Below are positions 15,764 through 23,735 of a DNA stretch of 40,530 nt, one piece after another; positions within the stretch are counted from its first letter, which is position 1; every line of letters begins with the position of its first letter. The notes under the pieces are model-generated. The model saw only the letters and a list, made by a program, of their open reading frames with translations. It did not search any database and was not told where the DNA came from. A program made the position numbers and the translations under genes. The DNA lies in NCBI GenBank assembly GCA_013152475.1, contig JAADGH010000214.1, positions 1 through 40,530 on the forward strand. The letters are read 5' to 3'. The DNA is from Planctomycetota bacterium (lineage in GTDB: Bacteria > Planctomycetota > Brocadiia > JAADGH01).

Positions 15764-16975
15764 TTACTCCCCGAACATCTCGCTCACGTCCAGGTAATCC
15801 TGGATGATCCGCATCACGTTGCGGCCATGGATGTGGCCCAGGCCGCCGGCGCGCACCTGGTTCTCGCAGAGCTTTCGGACGCCGTCGGGGCGGACGTCCT
15901 TGTGCCAGACGAGGATCGGCACGGGGTCGGCGGTATGGCGCTTGGCGGAGCAGGCCGTCGTGTGGTCTCCGGTGACGACGAGAACGTCGAACTCCCCGAT
16001 CACCTGCGGCAGGAACTCGGCGTCCACCCGCTCGATCATCCCGCGCTTGCCCTCGAAGTCGCCGTCGTGGCCGAAGGAGTCCGTCGCCTTGATGTGGCAG
16101 AACACGAGATCGTACTGGTCCTTCACCTCCAGCGCCTTGGCCGCCTTCGACCTCAGGTTGGTGCTCGCGGTGCCCGTGGCGCCCTCGGCGTCCTCGATGG
16201 TCATGCCCACGTATCGCGCCACGCCCTTGTAGAGCGCCCCGCCGGCGACGCACGCGGCCCTCAGGTTCAGCCGCTCGGAGATGGGTTTTACTTTTGCGAA
16301 AACCCCCGGCCCGCGACTGGCGATGCCGTTTGCAGGGGGAAGATCGGCCTCCTTGCGCCTCTGGTTCGCCGGGTGGTCCTTTAGAATCTCGCACGCCTTC
16401 TTGGTGAACCCGTTCAGGATGCGCGCCGCCTTTTCGCCCTCGGGATCGAGGGGCGCCGACTCCATCAGCGGCTTGCCTGTCTCGTGGGGGTCGGTGTTGC
16501 CGATCTTCTCCGACAGGCCCGGCCCCGACATGACCATCGCGCCGCGGTGCTCCACCGTGTGCTGGACCAGGACGCGGCAGTCCTCGACCTCCATGCCGTT
16601 CAGGGCGCCGTAAAGCTCCTTGAAACCCAGCGGCTCGCGGCCGGCGCGGCGGTCGATGATGATGCCGTCGTCGTCGAGGGTGCACAGGTTCGTGCGGAAG
16701 GCGACGTCGCCGTGCTCCAGGTCCATGCCCGCGCCGAGGGCCTCGAAGGCGCCGCGGCCCCTGTAGTACTCGTGCGGGTCGTAGCCGAAGAGCGCCAGGT
16801 GCGCTGTGTCCGACCCGGGGACGAGGCCCCCGCCGATGGTGAGGATCAGCCCCGTCGTGCTTTTGGACGCCAGCTCGTCGAGGTGCGGCGAGTTGGCCGT
16901 GCTGAGCGGCGTCTCCGCCCCCCGATCTCCCAGCCCGTCCATAACAACAAACAGCGCCTTGCCGGTTGGTTCCAT
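15764..16975 (-). CDS. apgM: 2,3-bisphosphoglycerate-independent phosphoglycerate mutase, archaeal type
   Basis: The 403-residue enzyme interconverts 3- and 2-phosphoglycerate. Its features are those of the ApgM branch of the alkaline phosphatase superfamily: VVMDGLGDRG at the N-terminus, GGGLVPGSDTAHLALFGYDP, YYRGRGAFEALG, HIKATDSFGHDGD and VVTGDHTTACSAKRHT, supplying the metal ligands. ATG 16975 with a perfect AGGAGGT site is preferred over an in-frame extension to 17083, which would run through the promoter at 17027-17055. It lies directly downstream of the ECF anti-sigma gene on the same strand but has its own promoter. Confidence 0.92.
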   Translation of the reverse strand: MEPTGKALFVVMDGLGDRGAETPLSTANSPHLDELASKSTTGLILTIGGGLVPGSDTAHLALFGYDPHEYYRGRGAFEALGAGMDLEHGDVAFRTNLCTLDDDGIIIDRRAGREPLGFKELYGALNGMEVEDCRVLVQHTVEHRGAMVMSGPGLSEKIGNTDPHETGKPLMESAPLDPEGEKAARILNGFTKKACEILKDHPANQRRKEADLPPANGIASRGPGVFAKVKPISERLNLRAACVAGGALYKGVARYVGMTIEDAEGATGTASTNLRSKAAKALEVKDQYDLVFCHIKATDSFGHDGDFEGKRGMIERVDAEFLPQVIGEFDVLVVTGDHTTACSAKRHTADPVPILVWHKDVRPDGVRKLCENQVRAGGLGHIHGRNVMRIIQDYLDVSEMFGE

Positions 16976-17026
16976 AACGACCTCCTGATATTGCATGTTC
17001 CGGTTCGTCTGCGGCCCGAAAAGGTC

Positions 17027-17055
17027 ATTAGACGAAAATCGCACATCCCGTTCAA
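17027..17055 (-). promoter_or_regulatory. apgM promoter with overlapping ECF-like signature
   Basis: On the minus strand TTGAAC (17050-17055), 17 bases, TCTAAT (17027-17032). The same bases can be read as GAAC-N16-GTCTAA, close to the ECF site before the sigma gene (GGAACTT-N15-GTCTAA, i.e. GAAC-N17-GTCTAA). Which sigma factor uses it cannot be told from sequence. Confidence 0.5.
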
Positions 17056-17137
17056 GCAAAATATCGAAGGGGGAGTTCAGCACTGTAAGTGAAGGGATAC
17101 CGTGGACAAGCGGCAGGACCGGATGTTCACCGATCCC

Positions 17138-18493
17138 CTATTCGACCTGCTGGAAGAGGATTGTGATGTGGATTGCCTCGGGTGCTTGGGCGGCCTGATC
17201 GAGTTTCCGAGCGAACTTTTGCTGTTTCAGGAGCCCGGCCGTCCGGCCCCGCTCGTCCCATTGGGGCGTGACGGTGAGATGGAGGCGCTTCAGGTCGCCC
17301 AGGAGAGCATCGAGTCGGTTCGCGGCGATCGTGGTCTGGAGGCAGCGGGCGGGCTCCGCCTGCTGTATGGACGCATCAAGACGTCCGGCGGCGACCTCTC
17401 CCACCGTTGGCGGAGGGTATTTATCCCGGAGCAGGGACTGCACGCGCGTCATATCGGCCTGCGGATTGCGAGAGCGGATGACGAGGGTTCGCGCCTCAGC
17501 CTGGGGGCCCGGCCCGCGCGTGCCCTCTCCTGCCGCCTTCTCGGCTTTGGCCGCGGCGGCGGGCGGGGCAGGGGCGGTCTGCGCCTCGGCAGGCGCGAGC
17601 CTCGACCGGGCCGCGAACCTGCTTTCCTTCCTCTTCGCGATCGGTGTTTCCACCCGGGCGCCGGCCGGTGCTCGACTGCGTGTAAGGGCCTCGTTCCGAA
17701 GCTCCGCGCCGGCCCTTGCCTTCGCCAGGTCGCGGCCGGGAGCGGTCTTCTCGGGCTTCTTTGTCTCCTCCAGTCGGCCCACCTCGGTCCGGTCTCGATC
17801 GGCGGGTTTTCCGCCCGCCTTCTTCAGTTGAAGCCCCTCGGCGACGACCGGAGTTTTCGGCGCTTTTGCGGGGGGCATGGGCCGAGGCGCGGGGGCCGCT
17901 TTCTTTGCTGGGGTGGCGACCGGTTTACTCTTCGCCTCGACCAGAGAGACGGTCTTTGCCGCCCGGGATTCCTTCGCGTCCTTGGCCGCCTGGGTCTCCG
18001 TGGCCCGTCTGTGTATCCGTACCTTATCGGCATACTGGTAGTGGTCGGCCTCTCGGTCCTCCGCCTTGTCCGCGACCGGCGCCTCTTCCTCCCGTGCCGC
18101 TTCGGCCACCTCCCTGCTTGCGATCTTTGGGGCGGCGGGTTTCTTCGGGGCCATGAATTCCATGGGGGCCGGCCGCTGCATCATGAAGGTGACCGACACG
18201 ACAAGGAGCACCGCCGCGGCGGCCAGGAGCGACCCGACGACGCGGGCCGACGGCCAGATGATCTTCCCCCGCTCCTCCTCCTCCAATGTCTTCGACACGT
18301 CGGCTGCGAAGGCGTCGGGCGCCTTTACTTCGGAGAGCGACCCGACCAAGGTCACGGTCGCCCTCAGGGTGTCCAGCTCGCGGCGGCACTTGGCGCAGGC
18401 CATGACGTGGGCCTCGACCTCCTTGCGCTGTTCGGCGTCGAGTTCGTCGTCCATGTATTCCGAGAGAAGGTCTATGGCTTCGTCGCACTTCAT
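17138..18493 (-). CDS. zinc-finger (zf-HC2) transmembrane anti-sigma factor
   Basis: The 451-residue protein begins with an anti-sigma zinc-binding domain, HVMACAKC (His29, Cys33, Cys36, with Cys3). One membrane helix follows (about 85-105, VVGSLLAAAAVLLVVSVTFMM), so the N-terminus should be cytoplasmic and the rest outside. Residues about 110-330 are a low-complexity Ala/Lys/Pro/Arg linker. The last 110 residues form a separate predicted domain (RTLVIRSRNPQADMTRVQSL ... NRLDALLGDLKRL), reminiscent of the ferredoxin-like repeats in DUF4349-type proteins. Its ATG overlaps the stop of the ECF gene by four bases, so it is the cognate inhibitor holding the sigma factor at the membrane until a signal arrives. 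Confidence 0.85.
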   Translation of the reverse strand: MKCDEAIDLLSEYMDDELDAEQRKEVEAHVMACAKCRRELDTLRATVTLVGSLSEVKAPDAFAADVSKTLEEEERGKIIWPSARVVGSLLAAAAVLLVVSVTFMMQRPAPMEFMAPKKPAAPKIASREVAEAAREEEAPVADKAEDREADHYQYADKVRIHRRATETQAAKDAKESRAAKTVSLVEAKSKPVATPAKKAAPAPRPMPPAKAPKTPVVAEGLQLKKAGGKPADRDRTEVGRLEETKKPEKTAPGRDLAKARAGAELRNEALTRSRAPAGARVETPIAKRKESRFAARSRLAPAEAQTAPAPPAAAAKAEKAAGEGTRGPGPQAEARTLVIRSRNPQADMTRVQSLLRDKYPPPTVGEVAAGRLDASIQQAEPARCLQTTIAANRLDALLGDLKRLHLTVTPQWDERGRTAGLLKQQKFARKLDQAAQAPEAIHITILFQQVE

Positions 18494-19119
18494 CCTGTCT
18501 CTCCCGCCTCGGCCGTCCGGGGTTCAGCCACCTCCAGAAGCGGCCTCAGTTTTTCCCGCAGCTCCAGTCGAGCCCGATGCAGCCGAGACTTCACCGTGCC
18601 CCGGGGGCAGCCGATGATCTCGGCAATCTCCTCATAGCGATACCCTTCGATATCCTTCAGGACCACCACCGCGCGGTGATCGTCGTCGAGGGAGTTGATG
18701 GCGTCCTGGATCAGTTGTTCGCGTTCTTTTTCGGCCATGATCTTCGATGGCTCCGCGCTCGTGTCGGGCGGGTCGCCGGAGCCGCGCCCCTCGGGATCGG
18801 GGTCATTCCGGTCGATCGGCACCGTCCGGATCCTCCGTTTTGCCCCGGCCCGCCGGCGGTGATTGATGACCTCGTTGACGGCGATGCGGTGCAGCCACGT
18901 GGATACGGCCGCTTGGCCCTGGAAGCCGCGCATGGCCCGGAATGCGCGGATAAACACCTCCTGGGCGATGTCGCGGGCGTCCTCCCGGTCGCCCACGTAG
19001 CGGTAGACCAGGTTGAAGACGCGGTCTTGGTGCCTGCGCATCAGCTCGTCGTAGGCATGGAGATCGCCGCGTTTGCAGCGCTCGACCAGCTCAATGTCCT
19101 CAACGGGCCTTTCGCTCAA
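18490..19119 (-). CDS. ECF-family RNA polymerase sigma factor
   Basis: The 209-residue protein has region 2 (about 20-90: DELMRRHQDRVFNLVYRYVG, DIAQEVFIRAFRAM, STWLHRIAVNEVINHRR) and region 4 (about 135-195: INSLDDDHRAVVVLKDIEGY, YEEIAEIIGCPRGTVKSRLH), joined by a Pro/Asp-rich linker. It directs core RNA polymerase to stress or envelope promoters. The start codon is TTG at 19119, only about 12 bases from the predicted transcription start. Its stop overlaps the anti-sigma start (ATGA). An ECF-type promoter immediately upstream (19138-19165) suggests autoregulation. Confidence 0.92.
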   Translation of the reverse strand: MSERPVEDIELVERCKRGDLHAYDELMRRHQDRVFNLVYRYVGDREDARDIAQEVFIRAFRAMRGFQGQAAVSTWLHRIAVNEVINHRRRAGAKRRIRTVPIDRNDPDPEGRGSGDPPDTSAEPSKIMAEKEREQLIQDAINSLDDDHRAVVVLKDIEGYRYEEIAEIIGCPRGTVKSRLHRARLELREKLRPLLEVAEPRTAEAGETG

Positions 19120-19137
19120 TCTCCGCCCTGCGCTTTC

Positions 19138-19165
19138 TTAGACGCATGTGGTGCACAAAAGTTCC
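19138..19165 (-). promoter_or_regulatory. ECF-type (RpoE-like) autoregulatory promoter
   Basis: On the minus strand GGAACTT (19159-19165), 15 bases, GTCTAA (19138-19143). This matches the classic extracytoplasmic sigma promoter pattern and lies just before the ECF sigma gene, as expected when the sigma factor transcribes its own operon. Confidence 0.7.
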
Positions 19166-19200
19166 AGCAAACGGCCCCCCAATCGCTTCTCGGACGGCAC

Positions 19201-20115
19201 TCACGACCGCTCCAGCATCTTCTCGATGGTCTGGCGGGCCTTGTCGGCGATGTCCTCGGGGACGTCAATCGCGAAGGCCATATCCTCCAGACACCAGACG
19301 AGCTTCTGGAGCGTGTTCAGTTTCATGTTCGGGCAATTGGCGATCTCGGTCACGGGATAGAAGGTCTTGCCCGGGTTCTCCTTCCGGAGCCGGTGCAGGA
19401 TCCCGATCTCCGTGCCGATGATGAATTCCTTTGCGTCGCTCTGACGGCAGAATTTCAGGATGCCGGAGGTGCTGCCGACGTGATCGGCGGCGGCGAGGGT
19501 CTCCTCCGTGCACTCCGGGTGCACGACCACCGGCGCGCCGGGGTGCTGCTCCTTGCGGATATCGATCTCCTCGGGGAGGATGCGCTGGTGCGTGGGGCAG
19601 AAGCCGTCCCAGAGGATGACGTTCTTCCGGCCGAGTTGCTCGGCGGCCCAGCGGCCCAGGTGCTTGTCGGGGACAAAGATGATCTCCCGGTCCTCGGGGA
19701 TGGACGCCATGATCGTGGGCGCATTGGCAGAGGTGCAGCAGATGTCGCTCTCGGCCTTCACGGCGGCGGTGCTGTTGACGTAGCAGATGACGGCGGCGCC
19801 GGGGTGTTCCTTTTTCTTTTCGATCAGCTCGCGGACGGTGAGCATGTTGGCCATGGGGCAGCCGGCGTTCGGGTCGGGCACGAGGACGGTCTTGTCGGGG
19901 TTGAGGAGCTTCGCGGTTTCGGCCATGAAGTGGACGCCGCAGAAGACGATCACGCCGGCGTCGGTGCGTGCGGCCTCCTGGGACAGGCCGAGGCTGTCGC
20001 CGACGAAATCACCCACGTCCTGCACCTCGCCGCGCTGGTAGTTGTGGACGAGGAGGACGGCGTTGCGTTCTTTTTTCAGGGATTGGATTCGTTCGACCAG
20101 GTTACCGTTGCTCAT
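19201..20115 (-). CDS. nadA: quinolinate synthase
   Basis: The 304-residue enzyme condenses iminoaspartate with dihydroxyacetone phosphate to quinolinate in NAD synthesis, using a [4Fe-4S] cluster. Candidate cluster cysteines are in VFCGVHFMAET, HPECTEE and IANCPNMKLNTL, and three similar internal folds typical of NadA can be traced. ATG 20115 is preferred because AAGAGG lies six bases before it; an in-frame GTG at 20133 is the alternative. nadB and nadC are not in the window. It lies 81 bases upstream of the sigma gene on the same strand, and the sigma gene's own promoter sits in that gap. Confidence 0.93.
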   Translation of the reverse strand: MSNGNLVERIQSLKKERNAVLLVHNYQRGEVQDVGDFVGDSLGLSQEAARTDAGVIVFCGVHFMAETAKLLNPDKTVLVPDPNAGCPMANMLTVRELIEKKKEHPGAAVICYVNSTAAVKAESDICCTSANAPTIMASIPEDREIIFVPDKHLGRWAAEQLGRKNVILWDGFCPTHQRILPEEIDIRKEQHPGAPVVVHPECTEETLAAADHVGSTSGILKFCRQSDAKEFIIGTEIGILHRLRKENPGKTFYPVTEIANCPNMKLNTLQKLVWCLEDMAFAIDVPEDIADKARQTIEKMLERS

Positions 20116-20264
20116 GGGACGCCTCTTCGACACGACATGGCCTTCAAAGATTTTATGTTAATGGAACGCAGGGCCGGAAGGCAAGGCAAATTTGGGGGCG
20201 GGGAGCCGGTCACTTCTCTCGGCCATGGGACGACATGTTTGTCCGCGGGGTCTTGCCGCCCGGC

Positions 20265-21488
20265 TCATCCCCCGCCGATGAGCCCCCAGGGCTGGTGGGT
20301 CTCGGCGGCGATCTTGAGCAGGGCCAATGCAGAGAGGGCAAGGACACCGGCGAAGAGCCAGGGGCTGACGCGCTCCTTCTGGTCGCGGTAGCTGAGAAGG
20401 AGGGGCAGGAAGAGGCCGGCGTTGATGCGCATGGCGTTGGAGAAGGTGAGCCAGATCTCTGTGGCCTGGATGATGACGAACAGGAGCTGCAGGAGCAGCA
20501 TGAGGTTATAGAGGCCCCCCTTCCTCCGCCACAGCTTCCAGCAGGCGACGACCAACATCGCGGTGAGGAGGGCGATTACGGGGAAGGCCAGCAGGCTGCG
20601 TAGGAAGGCCAGCGTGCCGTGGCCTGCGGTGTTTCGGATCGATATGGATATGCCCTGGACGATTTGCACGAAGGGCCACGAAAGGGCCGCGGGGCTGCCG
20701 GAGAACATCTTGGCCCCCAGCTTGTGGGCGAAGTAGGCCTGGCTGCAGAGGAACGGCACGAGAACGAGGGCGAAGCAGACGACGTTCTTCCACCGGCGAT
20801 GCAGCAGCTCCCACAGGCCGATCGGCCCGGCGAAGAGGACGGCGCTTTCCCACGTCACAAGCGCAAGGGCGAAGAGCAGCGCCGAGACCTCAACTTTTTT
20901 ATTTTCGTAATAGTAAATAGCAGAGATGATGAGGAAGAAACACAGGTGCATCTGGAGCGCGAGCCAGAAGGCGAGAAGCATCCCGCCGCCCAGGACGAAG
21001 ATCAACGCCAGCCACGGGCTGCTCCCCCGCTGCGCGAGCAGCTTCATCAGGACAATCGTCATGCCGATCATGGACGCCAGGTTGATGAGGACCATTGCGT
21101 ATGGGAAGTAGGCCGGCGTGTCGCAGGTGAGCAGATTGATCAGCAGCGGGTAGAGGAAGCGCTGGTAGCGCATGAACTTTGTCGGGATCTTGTACGTCGG
21201 CGCCACGTCCTTCTTCAGGAGGAGCGGGTCGAGCGCCACGAGATAGTAGTCGCACGCGTCGTACCCGGCAATCTTCGTAAACTTGACCGTCCCCGGGGCG
21301 AAGTGCTTCTCGTCGGCCCATTGGAACTTCGCACCCACGTTGAGGAAGCAGCTCGGGTTGAAGTGGAAGAAGGCCGCGTAGCCGATGAGGATGGCAAGGT
21401 GAACCGCCACCGCCACGGCCAGGGGCTTCCACGCCCTGGGCCAGAAGGGCTGCGCCTCGTCCGGCAGGTTGTCGTCGTTTACCACCAT
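20265..21488 (-). CDS. polytopic membrane protein, GT-C glycosyltransferase-like
   Basis: The 407-residue protein has an N-terminal membrane helix (about 19-42). A hydrophilic loop with acidic pairs (WADEK, YDACDYY) follows, then the segment RYQRFLYPLLINLLT and about eight further hydrophobic helices. A first membrane helix followed by an acidic loop and an RYxRxLYPLL motif is typical of GT-C polyprenol-phosphate sugar transferases and related uncharacterised membrane proteins. Function is inferred only. Its start overlaps the end of the radical SAM gene by ten bases, and a GT2 gene comes before that, so the three are probably co-translated and work on one membrane glycan or lipid. Confidence 0.7.
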   Translation of the reverse strand: MVVNDDNLPDEAQPFWPRAWKPLAVAVAVHLAILIGYAAFFHFNPSCFLNVGAKFQWADEKHFAPGTVKFTKIAGYDACDYYLVALDPLLLKKDVAPTYKIPTKFMRYQRFLYPLLINLLTCDTPAYFPYAMVLINLASMIGMTIVLMKLLAQRGSSPWLALIFVLGGGMLLAFWLALQMHLCFFLIISAIYYYENKKVEVSALLFALALVTWESAVLFAGPIGLWELLHRRWKNVVCFALVLVPFLCSQAYFAHKLGAKMFSGSPAALSWPFVQIVQGISISIRNTAGHGTLAFLRSLLAFPVIALLTAMLVVACWKLWRRKGGLYNLMLLLQLLFVIIQATEIWLTFSNAMRINAGLFLPLLLSYRDQKERVSPWLFAGVLALSALALLKIAAETHQPWGLIGGG

Positions 21489-22891
21489 TTGGTCTTGAGC
21501 GCGTAGCCCACGTCGTGGATGATCCGGCCGGTGGTGACGCCTTTCCAGAGGCGCCGCATGGCATACTTCGGACGGAAGTAAAACTGGCGATAGGCCTTCT
21601 TATAATACTGGATGATGGTATCCCAATCCAGATTCGGGTGCTTGTAGACCGGCTGGGTCAGGTCGTGGAAAAGGTATTCCGACCAGTCCTTCGTCAGGAT
21701 CAGGCCCTTCTCGTCATATTCGTCGAAGAGCGGTGTGCCGGGCAGGGGGATGGTGATGGCGAACTTCGCGATGTCGAGATCGAGCTCGACGGCGAAGTCG
21801 ATCGTGTCCTGCATTGTCTGCTCGGTCTCGTCGGGCAGGCCGAACATGAAGAAGCCGAAGGTCTCGATGCCGGCCTGCTTCGTCAGGGCGATCGCCTGGC
21901 GCACCTGGTCTTTGGTGATGGCCTTCTGGATACGATCGAGGATCGCCTGGTTCCCCGATTCGATCCCGAAGGCGGCCTGGTAGCAGCCGGCCTGCTTGAG
22001 CTTCCGGACCAGCTCCTCGTCGGTCCGGTTCACGCGGATGCCGTTGATGAGCGTCCAGGGGAACTTGAGGCCGCGCCGGATGATCTCGTCGCAGATGGCC
22101 TTCGCCTTGTTCAGGTTCGTGGAGAAGCCGTCGTCCTCGATATGGATCTCGCGGAAGCCGATCCGCAGCATACGCTCGATCTCGTCGGCGACGCGCCCCG
22201 GGGACTTCTGCCGGAACTTCCGGCCGAAGATGTTTTTGTTGCAGTAGGAGCATTGGAAGACGCAGCCGCGGCTGGTCTCGAGCAGGCCCGTCGGGCTCTC
22301 GCGCTCCACGAGCTTTGACGTCTTGTACCGCTTGATGTCATAGAGTTGCCACGCCGGCAGGGGGAGCTTGTCCAGGTCGTCGATCAGGGGCCGGGGCTCG
22401 GTCATAACGACCTCGCCCCCGCGCACGAAGGCAATGCCGGACGTCCCATCCGGCCGGGCGCTTCGAATCAGGTCGCGCAGTGTGAAGTCGCCCTCGCCGA
22501 TGACCGCCACGTCGAAGGGGGCGTCGGTGACCATCTCGCGCGGGAAGGTCGTCACGTGCACGCCCCCGCAGACGGTGATGGTATTGGGGCAGAGTTCCTT
22601 CGCCATCGCCGCGATCTTGCCCATCTCGACCGCCATGGGGGTCGTGCCCGTCACGCCGACGTAGTCGGGCTGGAAGTCCCGGAACGTCTTTTCCAGAAAC
22701 GAGTGCGGCCCCTCCTCCAGGTCCATGTCGGCGATGCGCACGTCGTGGCCGTCCTCGATGAGGGGCGCGGCGATGGTGGCCAGGCTGAGCACGGGGTTCT
22801 GCAGGGCCCCGGCCTTCCGGTCCACGTCCTCGTAGGTCACCTTGGTGTAGGGCGGGTTGACCAGCAGGATTCTGCACGACTTGCGCGCCAT
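21479..22891 (-). CDS. B12-binding domain radical SAM protein
   Basis: The 470-residue protein has an N-terminal cobalamin-binding-type Rossmann domain (ILLVNPPYT, DVRIADMDLEE, CGGVHVTTFPREM, VIGEGDFTLRDLI). A radical SAM domain follows, with the cluster motif CVFQCSYCNKNIFG (CxxxCxxC) near residue 210 and the GIESGNQAILDRIQKAI strand-helix. Related enzymes methylate or rearrange unactivated carbons in lipids and natural products. ATG 22891 is chosen; an in-frame TTG at 22906 would overlap the upstream gene. It lies seven bases after the GT2 gene and overlaps the membrane protein gene, so the three form one operon. The substrate is unknown. Confidence 0.88.
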   Translation of the reverse strand: MARKSCRILLVNPPYTKVTYEDVDRKAGALQNPVLSLATIAAPLIEDGHDVRIADMDLEEGPHSFLEKTFRDFQPDYVGVTGTTPMAVEMGKIAAMAKELCPNTITVCGGVHVTTFPREMVTDAPFDVAVIGEGDFTLRDLIRSARPDGTSGIAFVRGGEVVMTEPRPLIDDLDKLPLPAWQLYDIKRYKTSKLVERESPTGLLETSRGCVFQCSYCNKNIFGRKFRQKSPGRVADEIERMLRIGFREIHIEDDGFSTNLNKAKAICDEIIRRGLKFPWTLINGIRVNRTDEELVRKLKQAGCYQAAFGIESGNQAILDRIQKAITKDQVRQAIALTKQAGIETFGFFMFGLPDETEQTMQDTIDFAVELDLDIAKFAITIPLPGTPLFDEYDEKGLILTKDWSEYLFHDLTQPVYKHPNLDWDTIIQYYKKAYRQFYFRPKYAMRRLWKGVTTGRIIHDVGYALKTKWW

Positions 22892-22898
22892 AGGTCTC

Positions 22899-23636
22899 TC
22901 ATTCAAAAAGTGCGCAGGAGCGCAGGCCGTACCGGTTCAGCAGATACTTGCCGATGGCGATCAGCGTTTTCGTGCCGTAGACGGTGGAGGTGACAAAATT
23001 AACCGAGGAGGCGTCGGAGTGATACATCGTGGGGATGGGAATCTCGTGGATGTGGACCCCCTTGTTTACAATCTGCAGGATCATCTCGGAATCGAAGACG
23101 AAGTCGTTCGAGTTGCGCAGGAACGGGATTGACTTCAGCACGCCCCGCTCGTAGGCGCGATACCCCGTGTGGAACTCGGTGTATTGCGTGCCGAGGAGAA
23201 GGTTCTCGAGATAGGTCAAGACCTTGTTGAACAGAAACTTGTACGGCGGCATGCCGCCCCGGAGCGCCCCGCCGCCGAGCATGCGCGAGGCGAAGACCAC
23301 CCGCGCCTGGCCGGATGCGATCGGCTCGATCAGCGCAGGGATGACCTTCGGATCGTACTGGTAGTCGGGGTGGAGCATGATGATGATGTCCGCCCCGTCC
23401 TCCAGGGCCTGGAGGTAGCACGTCTTCTGGTTCGCGCCGTAGCCGAGGTTGAAGGGGTGCTGGATCACCTTGATGGGCAGGCGCCTGGCCACGGCCACCG
23501 TGTCGTCGGTGCTGAAGTCATCCACCAGGACGAACCCGTCCACCCATCCCTTCGGCACCTCGTTGAAGGTCTTCACAAGGGTGCGCGAGGCGTTGTAGGC
23601 CGGAAAGACGACGATGACTTTCTTACCGTTGATCAT
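22899..23636 (-). CDS. glycosyltransferase family 2 (polyprenyl-phosphate sugar synthase-like)
   Basis: The 245-residue protein is a GT2 enzyme with the N-terminal nucleotide-sugar fold: VIVVFPAYNASRTL, VLVDDFSTDDT (first Asp pair), HPFNLGYGANQKTCY, MLHPDYQYDP (DxD-like HPDYQ) and a TEFHTGYRAYER acceptor region. It resembles dolichyl/undecaprenyl-phosphate sugar synthases but has no C-terminal membrane helices. ATG 23636 is used; an upstream TTG at 23642 is in frame. It is the first gene of the GT2-radical SAM-membrane protein unit and may supply a lipid-linked sugar to the GT-C-like protein. Confidence 0.88.
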   Translation of the reverse strand: MINGKKVIVVFPAYNASRTLVKTFNEVPKGWVDGFVLVDDFSTDDTVAVARRLPIKVIQHPFNLGYGANQKTCYLQALEDGADIIIMLHPDYQYDPKVIPALIEPIASGQARVVFASRMLGGGALRGGMPPYKFLFNKVLTYLENLLLGTQYTEFHTGYRAYERGVLKSIPFLRNSNDFVFDSEMILQIVNKGVHIHEIPIPTMYHSDASSVNFVTSTVYGTKTLIAIGKYLLNRYGLRSCALFE

Positions 23637-23703
23637 GGGCAAGGGGGGTGGGGGTCATGGCCTAATGGAGTATTGGGTGGTGCAGAACCCCCATCCTCGC
23701 ATG

Positions 23704-23735
23704 ACTCCCTCACTCCACTACTCCATCACTCCAAC
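23704..23735. repeat. four tandem 8-bp units ACTCCNNN
   Basis: ACTCC recurs at exact 8-base spacing at 23704, 23712, 23720 and 23728, ending at the base before the dehydrogenase stop codon. The opposite-sense GGAGTA about 40 bases away (in TGGAGTATTGGG) could pair with it. A related 13-mer, CCATCACTCCAAC, is shared with 32184-32196. Confidence 0.55.
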
